NCBI RefSeq assembly: GCF_022484265.1
Contig: NZ_JAKVLR010000001.1
Coordinates: 496,001 to 560,000 of the forward strand
Source of the DNA: Companilactobacillus sp.
GTDB lineage: Bacteria > Bacillota > Bacilli > Lactobacillales > Lactobacillaceae
Length of the DNA: 64,000 bases
Reading direction: 5' to 3'
Shown one piece after another: positions 53,227 through 62,318 of the stretch. Below the pieces are notes generated by a model that searched no databases, had not been told where the DNA came from, and saw only the letters and a program-made list of their open reading frames with translations. Made by a program: the position numbers and the translations under genes. Each line of letters begins with the position of its first letter. Position 1 is the first letter of the stretch.

Positions 53227-53877
53227 TTAAATCGTATCGGTACTTTCTAACTTCTTATTTAAAAATTTTGTCTCGTTCCATTTGACGAGCGAATACTTGC
53301 CATTCTCATATTTCAGATGAGTCAAACTTGAATTTGATAGACCGCCATTTTTGCGTAAGTCAGCAATTTTGGTCCCCAGTAACGCTTGGATCATCGCAAC
53401 CAATGCGGCCCCATGACTAACTAATAGAATCGATGCATCAGGATCAGTCTTAGCAACGATCCGATTGATGGCGTCATTTGATCTCTTGATCACTGACTCA
53501 AACGATTCCCCATGAATCTTTGTGGCATCGTATTTTGCTGGTTCTTGGCGGAACGCATGAATAACATCAGGTATCCGCGCCTCAAGATCAACGAACTTCT
53601 TACCTTCCATGTCGCCAAGATCAAATTCTTTTAAGCCATCGACTTCAGTCAGTGGAATCTTTTTACCCAGGTCTTCTAACAATATCTCAGCTGTGCGTCT
53701 AGCTCTTAAAATTGGGCTTGAGTATGCGTGACGAATTGGGATATTCTTCAATCTTTTTGCTAATAATCCAATATCATGAATGCTTTCGGGTAAAAGTGGC
53801 GAATCTCCATGACTGCCTTGATATTTGCCTTCTAAATTCCATTCTGTTTTACCATGTCTTACAAAATACAAATCCAT
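53227..53877 (-). CDS. Histidine phosphatase (phosphoglycerate mutase-like)
   Basis: 216 residues. The phosphohistidine motif is YFVRHGKTEWN at residues 5-15; the second catalytic His lies in ILLVSHGAALVAMI, and Arg/Glu residues appear in SSPILRARRTAEILL and FDLGDMEGKKF. Such proteins include cofactor-dependent mutases and broad phosphatases (GpmB/PhoE type). The substrate is uncertain. GAGGGG before the ATG. First gene of the run into the TPR gene and recD2. Confidence 0.9.
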   Translation of the reverse strand: MDLYFVRHGKTEWNLEGKYQGSHGDSPLLPESIHDIGLLAKRLKNIPIRHAYSSPILRARRTAEILLEDLGKKIPLTEVDGLKEFDLGDMEGKKFVDLEARIPDVIHAFRQEPAKYDATKIHGESFESVIKRSNDAINRIVAKTDPDASILLVSHGAALVAMIQALLGTKIADLRKNGGLSNSSLTHLKYENGKYSLVKWNETKFLNKKLESTDTI

Positions 53878-53950
53878 ACTAATACCCCTCGTGAATGTTA
53901 ATACTACAATTATGGAGATTTAGCCTACTTTTTTCAAGGGTTTAGCGGGT

Positions 53951-53982
53951 GAAAAAAAGAGCTGGGGACATTCCCCAGCTCG
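53951..53982 (-). terminator. mnmA terminator
   Basis: GAGCTGGGGA pairs with TCCCCAGCTC around ATG, with a run of seven T residues on the minus strand. Confidence 0.93.
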
Positions 53983-53989
53983 ATTGCAT

Positions 53990-55108
53990 TTAAATATATT
54001 GTAACTTCTTTGCGTTCATGTAGGCGTTGTCGATTGTTGCTCCACCTAAGCACTCCTCGCCATCGTAGAACACTACCTCTTGACCAGGTGTGATTGCACG
54101 AACAGGATTGTCAAAGTCAACGCTGACCTTGCCATCATCCTTGATGTTAACTGTTACGCCAACATCTTGTTGACGATATCTAAACTTGGCTGTGGCATGG
54201 AAAGTCTCTCCATAGTCCAGGCCAGTAATAAATGACAAATCAGAAGCTTCCAAATGATCAGCATACAATGCTGGATTCTCGTATCCTTGGTCAACATAAA
54301 GAATATTCTTCTTCATATCCTTGCCAACTACGAACCATGGCTCATTTGACTTGCCGTTTCCGCCAAGACCTAGACCAGATCTTTGACCAATTGTGTAGTA
54401 CATGAGTCCCATGTGGTTACCCTTAACTTCACCATCCGGTGTCATCATTGTTCCAGCTTGTGCAGGCAAGAACTCGCCGAGGAACTTTCTAAAGTTTCTC
54501 TCACCGATGAAACATACACCAGTAGAGTCCTTTTTCTTGGCAGTAGCTAAGCCAGCCTCTTCAGCAATACGACGTACTTCTGACTTTTGCATTCCACCGA
54601 TTGGGAATAAAGCCTTTTGTAGTTGATCTTGTTGAACAGTACTTAAGAAATATGTTTGATCCTTGTTGGCATCGCCGCCACGCAACAAATGAACTACGCC
54701 ATTGTCGTCACGGAATGTTTGGGCATAGTGACCCATAGCAATGTAATCTGCATTCAATTGGTTAGCATAGTCCAAGAATGCCTTGAACTTAACTTCCTTA
54801 TTGCACATTACATCAGGGTTAGGAGTTCTACCCTTGCGATATTCTGATAGGAAATATTGGAATACGCGATCCCAGTACTCCTTTTCAAAGTTGACGGAAT
54901 AATAAGGAATTCCGATCTTGTTTGCTACCTTGGCAACATCCTCGTAATCTTCTGTTGCTGTACATACGCCTGAATCATCTGAGTCGTCCCAGTTCTTCAT
55001 GAAGACGCCGATTACCTCGTAGCCTTGTTGTTTCAACAAAAGAGCACTGACAGAAGAATCAACTCCTCCACTCATTCCAACAACTACGCGCTTTTTTGCA
55101 TTATCCAT
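53990..55108 (-). CDS. mnmA: tRNA-specific 2-thiouridylase MnmA
   Basis: 372 residues. It puts sulfur on U34 of Lys, Glu and Gln tRNAs. The PP-loop is VGMSGGVDSSVSALLL, the catalytic cysteines lie in PDVMCNKEVKF and STGVCFIGERNF, and GHYAQ is typical. It is the third gene after a cysteine desulfurase and a DUF1831 gene on the same strand, a common lactobacillar set. The desulfurase is therefore the likely sulfur source. Confidence 0.97.
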   Translation of the reverse strand: MDNAKKRVVVGMSGGVDSSVSALLLKQQGYEVIGVFMKNWDDSDDSGVCTATEDYEDVAKVANKIGIPYYSVNFEKEYWDRVFQYFLSEYRKGRTPNPDVMCNKEVKFKAFLDYANQLNADYIAMGHYAQTFRDDNGVVHLLRGGDANKDQTYFLSTVQQDQLQKALFPIGGMQKSEVRRIAEEAGLATAKKKDSTGVCFIGERNFRKFLGEFLPAQAGTMMTPDGEVKGNHMGLMYYTIGQRSGLGLGGNGKSNEPWFVVGKDMKKNILYVDQGYENPALYADHLEASDLSFITGLDYGETFHATAKFRYRQQDVGVTVNIKDDGKVSVDFDNPVRAITPGQEVVFYDGEECLGGATIDNAYMNAKKLQYI

Positions 55109-55120
55109 AAAATAACCCTC

Positions 55121-55459
55121 TTATTTCTTTATCAGGATGTCCTTTTGCTCCAAAAAGTTCATCATGAATTTATAATCATCAATTTCATCTTTTGTATCTT
55201 TACCCTTGTAGATGTTTAAGTTATGAAGACCACTTTTATCTGTGATCGCCATTCTTAGACGTTTGAACTCGTCAGAAATCGTGATTTTTAATAAATATCT
55301 AGCATCATAAGGTGATGTACCTGAGATGGGTCTAGATAATTTAAAATGATCATTTCTTCCCTCGACAAAACCGGCATCCATTAATGAATACTTTTTGATG
55401 TCTGGAGCGATTTCGTATACGTCTGTGTCACCTAATACTTGAGCTTGATTTTCTTGCAT
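55121..55459 (-). CDS. DUF1831 family protein
   Basis: 112 residues, cytoplasmic. The EIAPDIKKYSLMDAGF and SGTSPYDARYLLKITIS stretches match the DUF1831 family of lactic acid bacteria, which has no assigned function. It sits between the cysteine desulfurase and mnmA, 12 bases before mnmA, so a role in sulfur transfer to tRNA is a reasonable guess only. Confidence 0.82.
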   Translation of the reverse strand: MQENQAQVLGDTDVYEIAPDIKKYSLMDAGFVEGRNDHFKLSRPISGTSPYDARYLLKITISDEFKRLRMAITDKSGLHNLNIYKGKDTKDEIDDYKFMMNFLEQKDILIKK

Positions 55460-55512
55460 AATAGAGTCCCCTTAATTATTAAATTCTCAATAATTAGTTT
55501 GCTCATTTTTTA

Positions 55513-56661
55513 TTAATTAGTCAAGTCCTTAACGATCTCGACCATCTTATTAGTAAATGTATCAATTTGTTCCATTGTGTTTCCGGCACCAAAACTGATC
55601 CTTACAGAATCGTTGATCCGGGGATTATCTTTACCAAACATTGCGACTAAAACATGCGATGGTTCAAGGCTTCCGGCAGTACATGCTGAACCTCCAGAAA
55701 CTTCAAATCCCTCTAAATCTAATCTAGTCAACAGCACGCTTTTTTCGATGCCTGGCAAATATAAATTGAAAACATGATTGAGTCCGTGAGAATCTTTGGG
55801 ACCATTGATTTCGTATTTAATGTCATTTTGATCAAGAATCTTTTGGATCTCTTGTTTAAATGAATAATATTTCTCGCGACGGTGTTTCTTTTCTTCATCG
55901 CTGGCCATTTCTACAGCCTTAGCAAACCCAGCAATTGCCGGAACATTCTCTGTCCCAGCACGACGCTTAGTTTCTTGATCTCCACCCTTAATGTATGAAG
56001 GAATGTGGATATCTTTATTTTCATATAAAAAGCCGATGAACTTGGGGCCATATAGTTTATGAGCCGAAGTCGACAAAAGATCAATGTGTTCAGCCTTCAC
56101 GTCAATATCTTCAGTTCCATATGCTTGAACAGCATCTGTATGAAAATATGCTTGGTGATCTTTTAAAAGATCACCAATTTCTGAAATAGGATTTAAAGCT
56201 CCAACTTCATTGTTACCGTACATAATAGAAACTAAGATCGTGTCATCAGTTAAAGCCTGTTTAACTTGTTCGACTGTGACTGCGCCAGTTTCATTAGGTT
56301 TTAGGTAAGTAACTTGAAATCCGATCGATTCCAAATATTCCATTGGTCTTAAAACTGCCTCGTGTTCAGTTTCATCTGTAATAATGTGTTTACCTTTATC
56401 TTGACGTGATAATGCAGTTGAAATAATAGCTGTATTATCGCTTTCGGTACCACCACTAGTAAAGATTATTTCTGAATCACTTGCATTGATGCTTTGAGCA
56501 ATCGTATGCCTACTTTCGTCCAATACTTTACGCGCCTGGCGGCCAAAATAGTTAGTGGCAGATGCGTTACCAAAATTATTGAGCATTTGGTCGCGCATTA
56601 CCTCTACTACCTCCGGGGCCGTAGGCGTTGTGGCAGCATTATCTAGGTATGTATACTCCAC
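55513..56661 (-). CDS. Cysteine desulfurase (NifS/IscS type)
   Basis: 382 residues. PLP-dependent sulfur donor. The PLP Lys is in LSTSAHKLYGPKFIGFLY, the catalytic Cys in SGGSACTAGSLEPSHVL, and the N-terminus YTYLDNAATTPTAPEVVEVM is typical. The SACTAGS loop marks group I, unlike SufS at 4.9-6.1 kb. Linked to DUF1831 and mnmA, it most likely serves tRNA thiolation. The mtnN gene precedes it by 21 bases. Confidence 0.95.
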   Translation of the reverse strand: MEYTYLDNAATTPTAPEVVEVMRDQMLNNFGNASATNYFGRQARKVLDESRHTIAQSINASDSEIIFTSGGTESDNTAIISTALSRQDKGKHIITDETEHEAVLRPMEYLESIGFQVTYLKPNETGAVTVEQVKQALTDDTILVSIMYGNNEVGALNPISEIGDLLKDHQAYFHTDAVQAYGTEDIDVKAEHIDLLSTSAHKLYGPKFIGFLYENKDIHIPSYIKGGDQETKRRAGTENVPAIAGFAKAVEMASDEEKKHRREKYYSFKQEIQKILDQNDIKYEINGPKDSHGLNHVFNLYLPGIEKSVLLTRLDLEGFEVSGGSACTAGSLEPSHVLVAMFGKDNPRINDSVRISFGAGNTMEQIDTFTNKMVEIVKDLTN

Positions 56662-56682
56662 TTTAAAAATCCCCTTCTTGAT

Positions 56683-57372
56683 CTATTCCTGATCTAAAAA
56701 ATTTAACAACATTTTGACAGACTTTTGTCCTGCTTCGACAACAAATTCATCAAAGTTGACACTGGCGTTTTCGTCTCCAACATCACTCATTGAACGAATC
56801 ACTACAAAAGGAGTGCCAAATTGCGTACATACTTGTGCAACTGCTGCACCTTCCATTTCAGATGCTAATGCATCAGGAAATGCCTTTTTAATTGTAGCAA
56901 TTTTAGCTTTATCGTCAATGAATTGGTCTCCAGATACGATCAAGCCCTTGTGATAGGTCAGGTTTGTTCTATCGGCTGCAATTTCAATTTGATTAATATA
57001 GAAAGGATCTGCCTCAAAATACAATGGACTTCCTGGTAATTGTCCCATAGCATATCCAGATTCGGTCACGTCAACATCGTGATAAGCTAGTTTATCGGAA
57101 ATAACAATGTCGCCAATCTTGAGTCCTTCGCCAATTCCGCCGGCTGAACCAGTGTTGACGATCAGATCTGGTTGATATTTTTCATTAAGGATCGTAGCAG
57201 TCATTCCTGCTTGAACTTTACCGATACCACTTTGAGCCAAAATAACTTGATGGTCGCCGTACTCACCTTCGGTGAATTCAACGTTAGCTAAAGTTTCAGT
57301 TTTAACTGCGTCCATACTTTCCTTAAATAATTTAATTTCTTCTGCCATGGGTACGATTACGCCAATTCTCAT
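56683..57372 (-). CDS. mtnN: 5'-methylthioadenosine/S-adenosylhomocysteine nucleosidase
   Basis: 229 residues. It removes adenine from MTA and SAH, by-products of SAM use. Family motifs are VIVPMAEEI with a catalytic Glu, VNTGSAGGIGEG, LIVSGDQFIDD, ASEMEGAAVAQVC with the ribose-binding Met-Glu, and IRSMSDVGDENA with the catalytic Asp. It lies between a small membrane protein gene and the cysteine desulfurase. Confidence 0.96.
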   Translation of the reverse strand: MRIGVIVPMAEEIKLFKESMDAVKTETLANVEFTEGEYGDHQVILAQSGIGKVQAGMTATILNEKYQPDLIVNTGSAGGIGEGLKIGDIVISDKLAYHDVDVTESGYAMGQLPGSPLYFEADPFYINQIEIAADRTNLTYHKGLIVSGDQFIDDKAKIATIKKAFPDALASEMEGAAVAQVCTQFGTPFVVIRSMSDVGDENASVNFDEFVVEAGQKSVKMLLNFLDQE

Positions 57373-57390
57373 TTGTGATAGCTCCTTTTT

Positions 57391-57696
57391 CTATATAAAA
57401 AATAAAATTAAAAATACAATAATAATTAAGCCGAATACTGTAATAATCGCAATATTTAGCTTTTTTTTCAATTTATTTGTCTTATTCTCAAAAGATAATT
57501 CTTTTTCTTCTCTAATTTGATCAGGATGTTCCTGTTGATACTCTTGTTCAACTTCACGACGCTTTTGATCAGCCATAGCACGTTGACGACGTTGAAGTTC
57601 TTCTTCGGTCATAACTGAACTAGTTTGTTGCGGATCGTTATTTGTGTCATTAGTTTTGTTGATCAAATTTTTCAGTCTGGAAAACATGTTATTCAC
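57391..57696 (-). CDS. Small tail-anchored protein of unknown function
   Basis: 101 residues. A polar, Gln/Glu/Arg-rich first 75 residues (TEEELQRRQRAMADQKRREV suggests a helix) is followed by a single C-terminal membrane helix (IAIITVFGLIIIVFLILFF). I do not recognise a family. It overlaps the nudix gene by 8 bases and precedes mtnN by 18, so it is likely translated as part of that operon. Confidence 0.7.
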   Translation of the reverse strand: MNNMFSRLKNLINKTNDTNNDPQQTSSVMTEEELQRRQRAMADQKRREVEQEYQQEHPDQIREEKELSFENKTNKLKKKLNIAIITVFGLIIIVFLILFFI

Positions 57697-58255
57697 CTTT
57701 TGCTAATAGAAGTTTCCAGTACGTGATCGCAAAAATTGTTTTCGCATCGCAAATGGATCCATCTTCAATATATTTTTCTGCTTCTGGTAACGTTAAACGT
57801 TCGACGTTCAAAAATTCGTCGCTGTCGAGTGGACGTTTGTTTTCAACTTCAGTCAAGTTCCTAGCTGTAAAAATCGTGATTTTCTCATTGGAATAGCCAG
57901 GACTAGCATAAAACGCAGTGACCTTTTCCAGCTGATCAGTTGTTAGACCTAATTCCTCATTCATTTCACGTAGAGCAACTTCCTTTAAGTCATCGCCTTC
58001 GTCTTCGTCGATCTTACCAGCTGGGATTTCCAAAGTTTCCTGTGCCATTGGTGCTCGCCATTGACGTACAAAAATCATTTTATCGTCGACAAATGGAATA
58101 ATACCCACAGCTCCATGATGTTGAACAATTTCTCGAATGTCAGGAATTCCATTTGGCAAAATCACTTGTTGAACATCCACGTCAAAAATTTTGCCACCGA
58201 ACATTCTTTTTGAAGCAACGACCTCTTCGTAATATCTAGAATCTTCTTTACGCAT
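57689..58255 (-). CDS. nudF: Nudix hydrolase, ADP-ribose pyrophosphatase type
   Basis: 188 residues. The nudix box fits GX5EX7REUXEEXGU: GKIDEDEGDDLKEVALREM continuing to NEELGL, near residues 78-100. FVRQWRAPMAQETLEIPAG upstream is typical of ADP-ribose pyrophosphatases, which split ADP-ribose into AMP and ribose-5-phosphate. It is followed by the tail-anchored protein gene with an 8-base overlap, then mtnN. Confidence 0.92.
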   Translation of the reverse strand: MRKEDSRYYEEVVASKRMFGGKIFDVDVQQVILPNGIPDIREIVQHHGAVGIIPFVDDKMIFVRQWRAPMAQETLEIPAGKIDEDEGDDLKEVALREMNEELGLTTDQLEKVTAFYASPGYSNEKITIFTARNLTEVENKRPLDSDEFLNVERLTLPEAEKYIEDGSICDAKTIFAITYWKLLLAKGE

Positions 58256-58374
58256 ACCGAAACCTCACCTAAGTTAAATTTAAATCTGCAATAGTTATTG
58301 TAACATGCAAAATAGCATAACATATCCATTTGCTAAACTTTACCGATCATATCAAAAAAATTTTAAAGTAGACA

Positions 58375-58404
58375 TAAAAAAGGAGCTGCACTTAGGCAAC
58401 TCCT
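58375..58404 (-). terminator. Terminator overlapping the end of the cold-shock gene
   Basis: AAGGAGTTGC in the last codons pairs with GCAGCTCCTT after the stop (one G-T pair), followed by six T residues. The stop codon lies in the loop. Confidence 0.85.
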
Positions 58405-58601
58405 TCATTGATTGTAATATTAACAGCTTGAGGACCCTTATATCCAGGAGCAATCTCAAAATGAACGTCTAGACCATCTTGGATATAAAAGTCATCACGA
58501 TTTAAAATCGAATCCGCAAAGAAGAAAATATCATCTTCGCCATCATTGATAAAACCAAATCCTCGCTGCTTATTAAATCTTACTATTTTACCTTCAAACA
58601 T
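58392..58601 (-). CDS. Divergent cold-shock domain protein
   Basis: 69 residues, a single cold-shock domain that binds single-stranded RNA or DNA. RNP1 is intact (KQRGFGFIN), but RNP2 reads DIFFFADSI where typical members have VFVHFSAI, so one nucleic-acid contact surface is altered. It follows ileS by 8 bases on the same strand and ends in a terminator, so it may be co-transcribed with ileS under T-box control. Confidence 0.9.
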   Translation of the reverse strand: MFEGKIVRFNKQRGFGFINDGEDDIFFFADSILNRDDFYIQDGLDVHFEIAPGYKGPQAVNITINEGVA

Positions 58602-58609
58602 ATTTATAC

Positions 58610-61390
58610 CTAGTCTTCAAAGCCTTCGCCGATAGTTTCTGGATATTCTTCAGTAACTATCTTAGCACATCTAGCACAGAAGTCAGGATAGTTTGAGTCA
58701 GAACCTACATCGGTCTTAGTCATCCGACATCTAGAACATACCTTACCTTCAGCTTTTTCAACTAATACGCCACCATCTTCGTACTTATCGACATTTTCAG
58801 GTGCCTTTTCCGAACTAGCTTCGAATTGAGAAACGATCAAAAGTTGACCAATATTGCTGTCGACCTTATCTAGAGTTTCTGATAATTCCGTTCCAGGATA
58901 AACAGTAACTTTAGCTTCTAATGATTTACCGATCAACTTTTCGTCACGTGCCATTTCAAGCGACTTTTGAACTTCATCTCTAAAGCTCATGAACTTACTC
59001 CAAGTATCAGCGATGTCGTCAAAGTCATCTTCTTGTTTGGCAACGGGCATTTCAGCAAGTTGAACGTATTCTTCAGGTTCTTTCAAGTATTCCCAAACTT
59101 GTTCCATTGTATGTGGCAAGATTGGTGTCAATAATTTAGATAAAGCAACAGTAGCATCGTAGATAACTGTTTGCATTGAGCGACGTGAATGCGAATCTTC
59201 AGGGTCAATGTAGACAACGTCTTTGGCAAAGTCCAAATAGAATGTTGATAGATCGTTTGTCAAGAACTTAAGAACTTGCTTGTTTACACTAGCAAAATCA
59301 TAACGATCGTAGTCTGCATGAACTGATTCGATCAACTCGTTCAATTTCATGACGATATACTTATCTTCTGAACGTAGATCATCGTAGGCAACACGATTAG
59401 TCTTTGGATCGTAGTCAGTTGTATTAGCTAACATAAATCTGATCGTGTTACGGATCTTACGATAAGCTTCAGAAGTTTGTTTGAATGAGTCAACAGATAC
59501 TTGAACATCTGAACTAGCATCGACTGAAGCGACCCAGAGACGGATGATCTCAGCACCAAATTGTCTTTCAATATCGCTAGGTGCAATGACATTACCTAGT
59601 GATTTACTCATCTTAACGCCATTTTTATCCAAAGTGAATCCTTGTGATAATACCGCTTTATAAGAAGCTTCGCCAAATGCAGCAACTGATGTTAACAACA
59701 TTGAGTTAAACCAGCCACGATATTGGTCAGAACCTTCAAGAATCAAGTCAGCAGGATAAGTTAAGTTATCACGTAATTTAGCAACACCAGCATGCGCTGT
59801 ACCAGAGTCGAACCAAACATCCATGATGTCTGTTTCTTTAGTAAATTCGCCATTTGGACTATTTGGATTTGTATAACCCTCAGGAAGCAATTCCTTAGCT
59901 GATTTTTCAAACCAAACGCCTGAGCCATATTTTCCAAACAAATCAGCAACATGGTCGATGATCTCTTTAGTCATGATTGGTTCGCCATTTTCAGCATAGA
60001 AAATTGGTAATGGAACACCCCAAGCACGTTGTCTTGAGATAACCCAGTCGCCACGGTCACGGACCATGTTGTAAAGACGTTTTCTACCCCATTCAGGGAT
60101 AAAATTGATTTTTTCAATTTCTTTAAGCGTCTTGTCTCTGAAACCATCAATTGAGGCAAACCATTGTGGAGTGGCACGGAAAATAACCGGTTTCTTTGTA
60201 CGCCAGTCATGTGGATAACTGTGAGTGAAGAATGACAACTTCAAAAGCGAGCCATTTTCTTTCATTCTTTCAGTGATCATCTTATTGGCATCATCATAGA
60301 AGACACCCTTATATTCAGGAATTTCGTCCGTGAAGCAACCATGTGCATCGATTGGTGAAAATACTGGCAACTTATATTTCATACCAACAACAAAGTCATC
60401 AGCACCAAAGCCTGGAGCTGTATGAACTAATCCAGTACCATCATCTAATGTAACGTGGTTGCCTAAGATAAGGAGTGATTCTTGGTCATAGAAAGGATGT
60501 GTTGCTGTTAATCCTTCAAGATCAGTACCCTTGAATTCTTTTAAGATCTTAACATTTTCCCAGCCAAGTTGTTCCTGAACAAAACTCAAGCGGTCTTCTG
60601 CAACAACGTACTTCTTACCGTCAGCGTCAACCTGAACATAGTCAAATTTAGGATTAACACAGATAGCTTCGTTTGAAGGAATTGTCCATGGTGTAGTTGT
60701 CCAAATAATGAAGGAAGTATCTTTGTCTAACAGATTCTTGCCATCACGCACTTTGAATGCAACAAAGATCGATGGCGATTTGATATCTTTATATTCAATT
60801 TCAGCTTCAGCCAAAGTTGATTCTGAAGATGGTGACCAGTAAACAGGTTTTTTACCACGGTAAATGTAACCTTTGTCGACCATTTCACCGAATACTTTGA
60901 CTTCTTCTTTTTCAAATTCTGGTTGGTAAGTAATGTATGGGTGATCCCAATCCGCTGAAACACCTAGACGTTTAAAGCCAGCCATTTGTTTCTTGATTTC
61001 TTTTTCAGCAAATTCTTGACACATCTTACGATATTCAGACATGCCGATTTCCTTACGTTTAACGCCTTTTTTAGCCAATTGTTGTTCAATTGGAAGACCA
61101 TGAGTATCCCAACCTGGAACATATGGTGAGCGGAATCCATTCATAGATTTGTAACGAACGATAATATCCTTTGAAACTTTGTTTAAAGCATGTCCCATAT
61201 GGATATCGCCATTAGCAAATGGAGGTCCATCTAGTAATTCAAACGTAGGTTTGCCTTCATTTAATTTTTGTCTTTTTTCGTATACTTTATTTTCTTCCCA
61301 AGCTTTTTGCCATTCGGCTTCCTTGTTTGGAAGATTTCCACGCATTGGGAATTTTGTCTTCCCAAGATTCAATGTGTCTTTAACTCGCAT
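58610..61390 (-). CDS. ileS: Isoleucyl-tRNA synthetase
   Basis: About 926 residues. Class I synthetase with an editing domain. HIGH-type motif PPFANGDIHMGHALNK near residue 57; KMSKS in NGVKMSKSLGNVIAP; editing-domain stretch FIIWTTTPWTIPSNEAI; C-terminal zinc site CSRCRMTKTD ... CARC. The start at 61390 follows GGGAG by 7 bases; the frame runs 23 codons up into the T-box terminator. Controlled by an isoleucine T-box. Confidence 0.97.
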   Translation of the reverse strand: MRVKDTLNLGKTKFPMRGNLPNKEAEWQKAWEENKVYEKRQKLNEGKPTFELLDGPPFANGDIHMGHALNKVSKDIIVRYKSMNGFRSPYVPGWDTHGLPIEQQLAKKGVKRKEIGMSEYRKMCQEFAEKEIKKQMAGFKRLGVSADWDHPYITYQPEFEKEEVKVFGEMVDKGYIYRGKKPVYWSPSSESTLAEAEIEYKDIKSPSIFVAFKVRDGKNLLDKDTSFIIWTTTPWTIPSNEAICVNPKFDYVQVDADGKKYVVAEDRLSFVQEQLGWENVKILKEFKGTDLEGLTATHPFYDQESLLILGNHVTLDDGTGLVHTAPGFGADDFVVGMKYKLPVFSPIDAHGCFTDEIPEYKGVFYDDANKMITERMKENGSLLKLSFFTHSYPHDWRTKKPVIFRATPQWFASIDGFRDKTLKEIEKINFIPEWGRKRLYNMVRDRGDWVISRQRAWGVPLPIFYAENGEPIMTKEIIDHVADLFGKYGSGVWFEKSAKELLPEGYTNPNSPNGEFTKETDIMDVWFDSGTAHAGVAKLRDNLTYPADLILEGSDQYRGWFNSMLLTSVAAFGEASYKAVLSQGFTLDKNGVKMSKSLGNVIAPSDIERQFGAEIIRLWVASVDASSDVQVSVDSFKQTSEAYRKIRNTIRFMLANTTDYDPKTNRVAYDDLRSEDKYIVMKLNELIESVHADYDRYDFASVNKQVLKFLTNDLSTFYLDFAKDVVYIDPEDSHSRRSMQTVIYDATVALSKLLTPILPHTMEQVWEYLKEPEEYVQLAEMPVAKQEDDFDDIADTWSKFMSFRDEVQKSLEMARDEKLIGKSLEAKVTVYPGTELSETLDKVDSNIGQLLIVSQFEASSEKAPENVDKYEDGGVLVEKAEGKVCSRCRMTKTDVGSDSNYPDFCARCAKIVTEEYPETIGEGFED

Positions 61391-61412
61391 TGTTTCACTC
61401 CCTTTATAAAAT

Positions 61413-61448
61413 AAAAAAAAGAACCCATCCAAATTAGGACGAATTCTT
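61413..61448 (-). terminator. T-box-controlled attenuator of ileS
   Basis: GAATTCGTCC pairs with GGATGGGTTC (three G-T pairs) around TAATTT, followed by eight T residues on the minus strand. Confidence 0.88.
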
Positions 61449-61566
61449 CGCTGTACCACCTATTGGTATAAAACACTATTTTGTTTAGAAAAAGTCGATA
61501 TACTCACTCTACTTAATTTACTGACCTCGCACCAACGTCAGCTCGCTGAAAATGTTTTAGAGTGGC
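61413..61566 (-). promoter_or_regulatory. T-box riboswitch, isoleucine specificity, in the ileS leader
   Basis: The T-box sequence AGGTGGTACAGCG lies at 61449-61461 on the minus strand. A stem I hairpin CTGAC...GTCAG is visible upstream, and an AUC isoleucine codon at 61497-61499 (context GTATATCGACT) is the probable specifier. The competing terminator is at 61413-61448. The leader begins almost at the divIVA stop codon, so it has no room for its own promoter. Confidence 0.92.
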
Positions 61567-61567
61567 A

Positions 61568-62302
61568 CTATTCTTTTTCTTGATCAGAATCAAAATTAAA
61601 TGTCGGACCATTTTGGTCGTTATTAATTGTATAAGAATCTGACGTTTTATTATCTGGAATGTTTTCATTATAATCCTCTTGATTCTGTTTGGAAACACCC
61701 TCTTGAGAATTCTGAAAATCATCCATTGGCCCTTGTGGATTTTGATCGATCATGTTCTGATCATCCGGATGAGCCCCGATACGTTGCTTGAGGTCTTCAG
61801 TTGAAGTTTGTTCAAGCATCTTATTCCATTCTGGACTCTCAACGTAATCAAGTTGCTGTTGAAGCATCTTTTGCAATGTAGCTCTAAATGCACTAGTTTT
61901 ACCTTTCAAGTCATCAGTTTGGATCGTAACTTGTCGAGCCTTATCAGAAGCATCTTCCAGGATTTGATTGGATTTATCTGTTGATTGGTCAAGTAACTCT
62001 CGAGCCTTTGACTGAGCCTCTTCAGAAATAACTTGTGCTTCTTTTTCTGCATTAGCCTTAACTTTGTCAGCTGCATCTTGAGCAACCAAAATTGATTGGT
62101 TCAATGCATCTTTCATTTCCGTGAAATATTTTAATTGAGATTGGGTTTGTTTTAGATCCTTTTGCAATTGGGCATTTTGTTGCAATGCCAAATCGTAGTC
62201 ATTAACTATTTGATCTAAAAACTTATCAACCTCTTCACGGTCATATCCACGAAATTTTCGATCAAATTCCTTGTTATGTATTTCGATAGGCGATAATACC
62301 AT
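61568..62302 (-). CDS. divIVA: Cell-division/polarity protein DivIVA
   Basis: About 244 residues. DivIVA binds curved membrane at septa and poles. The N-terminal lipid-binding domain (LSPIEIHNKEFDRKFRGYDR) has the usual Arg and aromatic tip; a long coiled coil runs from about residue 35 to 160. The tail is Gln/Asn/Asp-rich and disordered. GGGGGTG precedes the ATG at 62302. It ends right at the ileS T-box. Position after sepF-ylmG-ylmH is the classic division cluster. Confidence 0.94.
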   Translation of the reverse strand: MVLSPIEIHNKEFDRKFRGYDREEVDKFLDQIVNDYDLALQQNAQLQKDLKQTQSQLKYFTEMKDALNQSILVAQDAADKVKANAEKEAQVISEEAQSKARELLDQSTDKSNQILEDASDKARQVTIQTDDLKGKTSAFRATLQKMLQQQLDYVESPEWNKMLEQTSTEDLKQRIGAHPDDQNMIDQNPQGPMDDFQNSQEGVSKQNQEDYNENIPDNKTSDSYTINNDQNGPTFNFDSDQEKE

Positions 62303-62318
62303 CAAACCACACCCCCAA

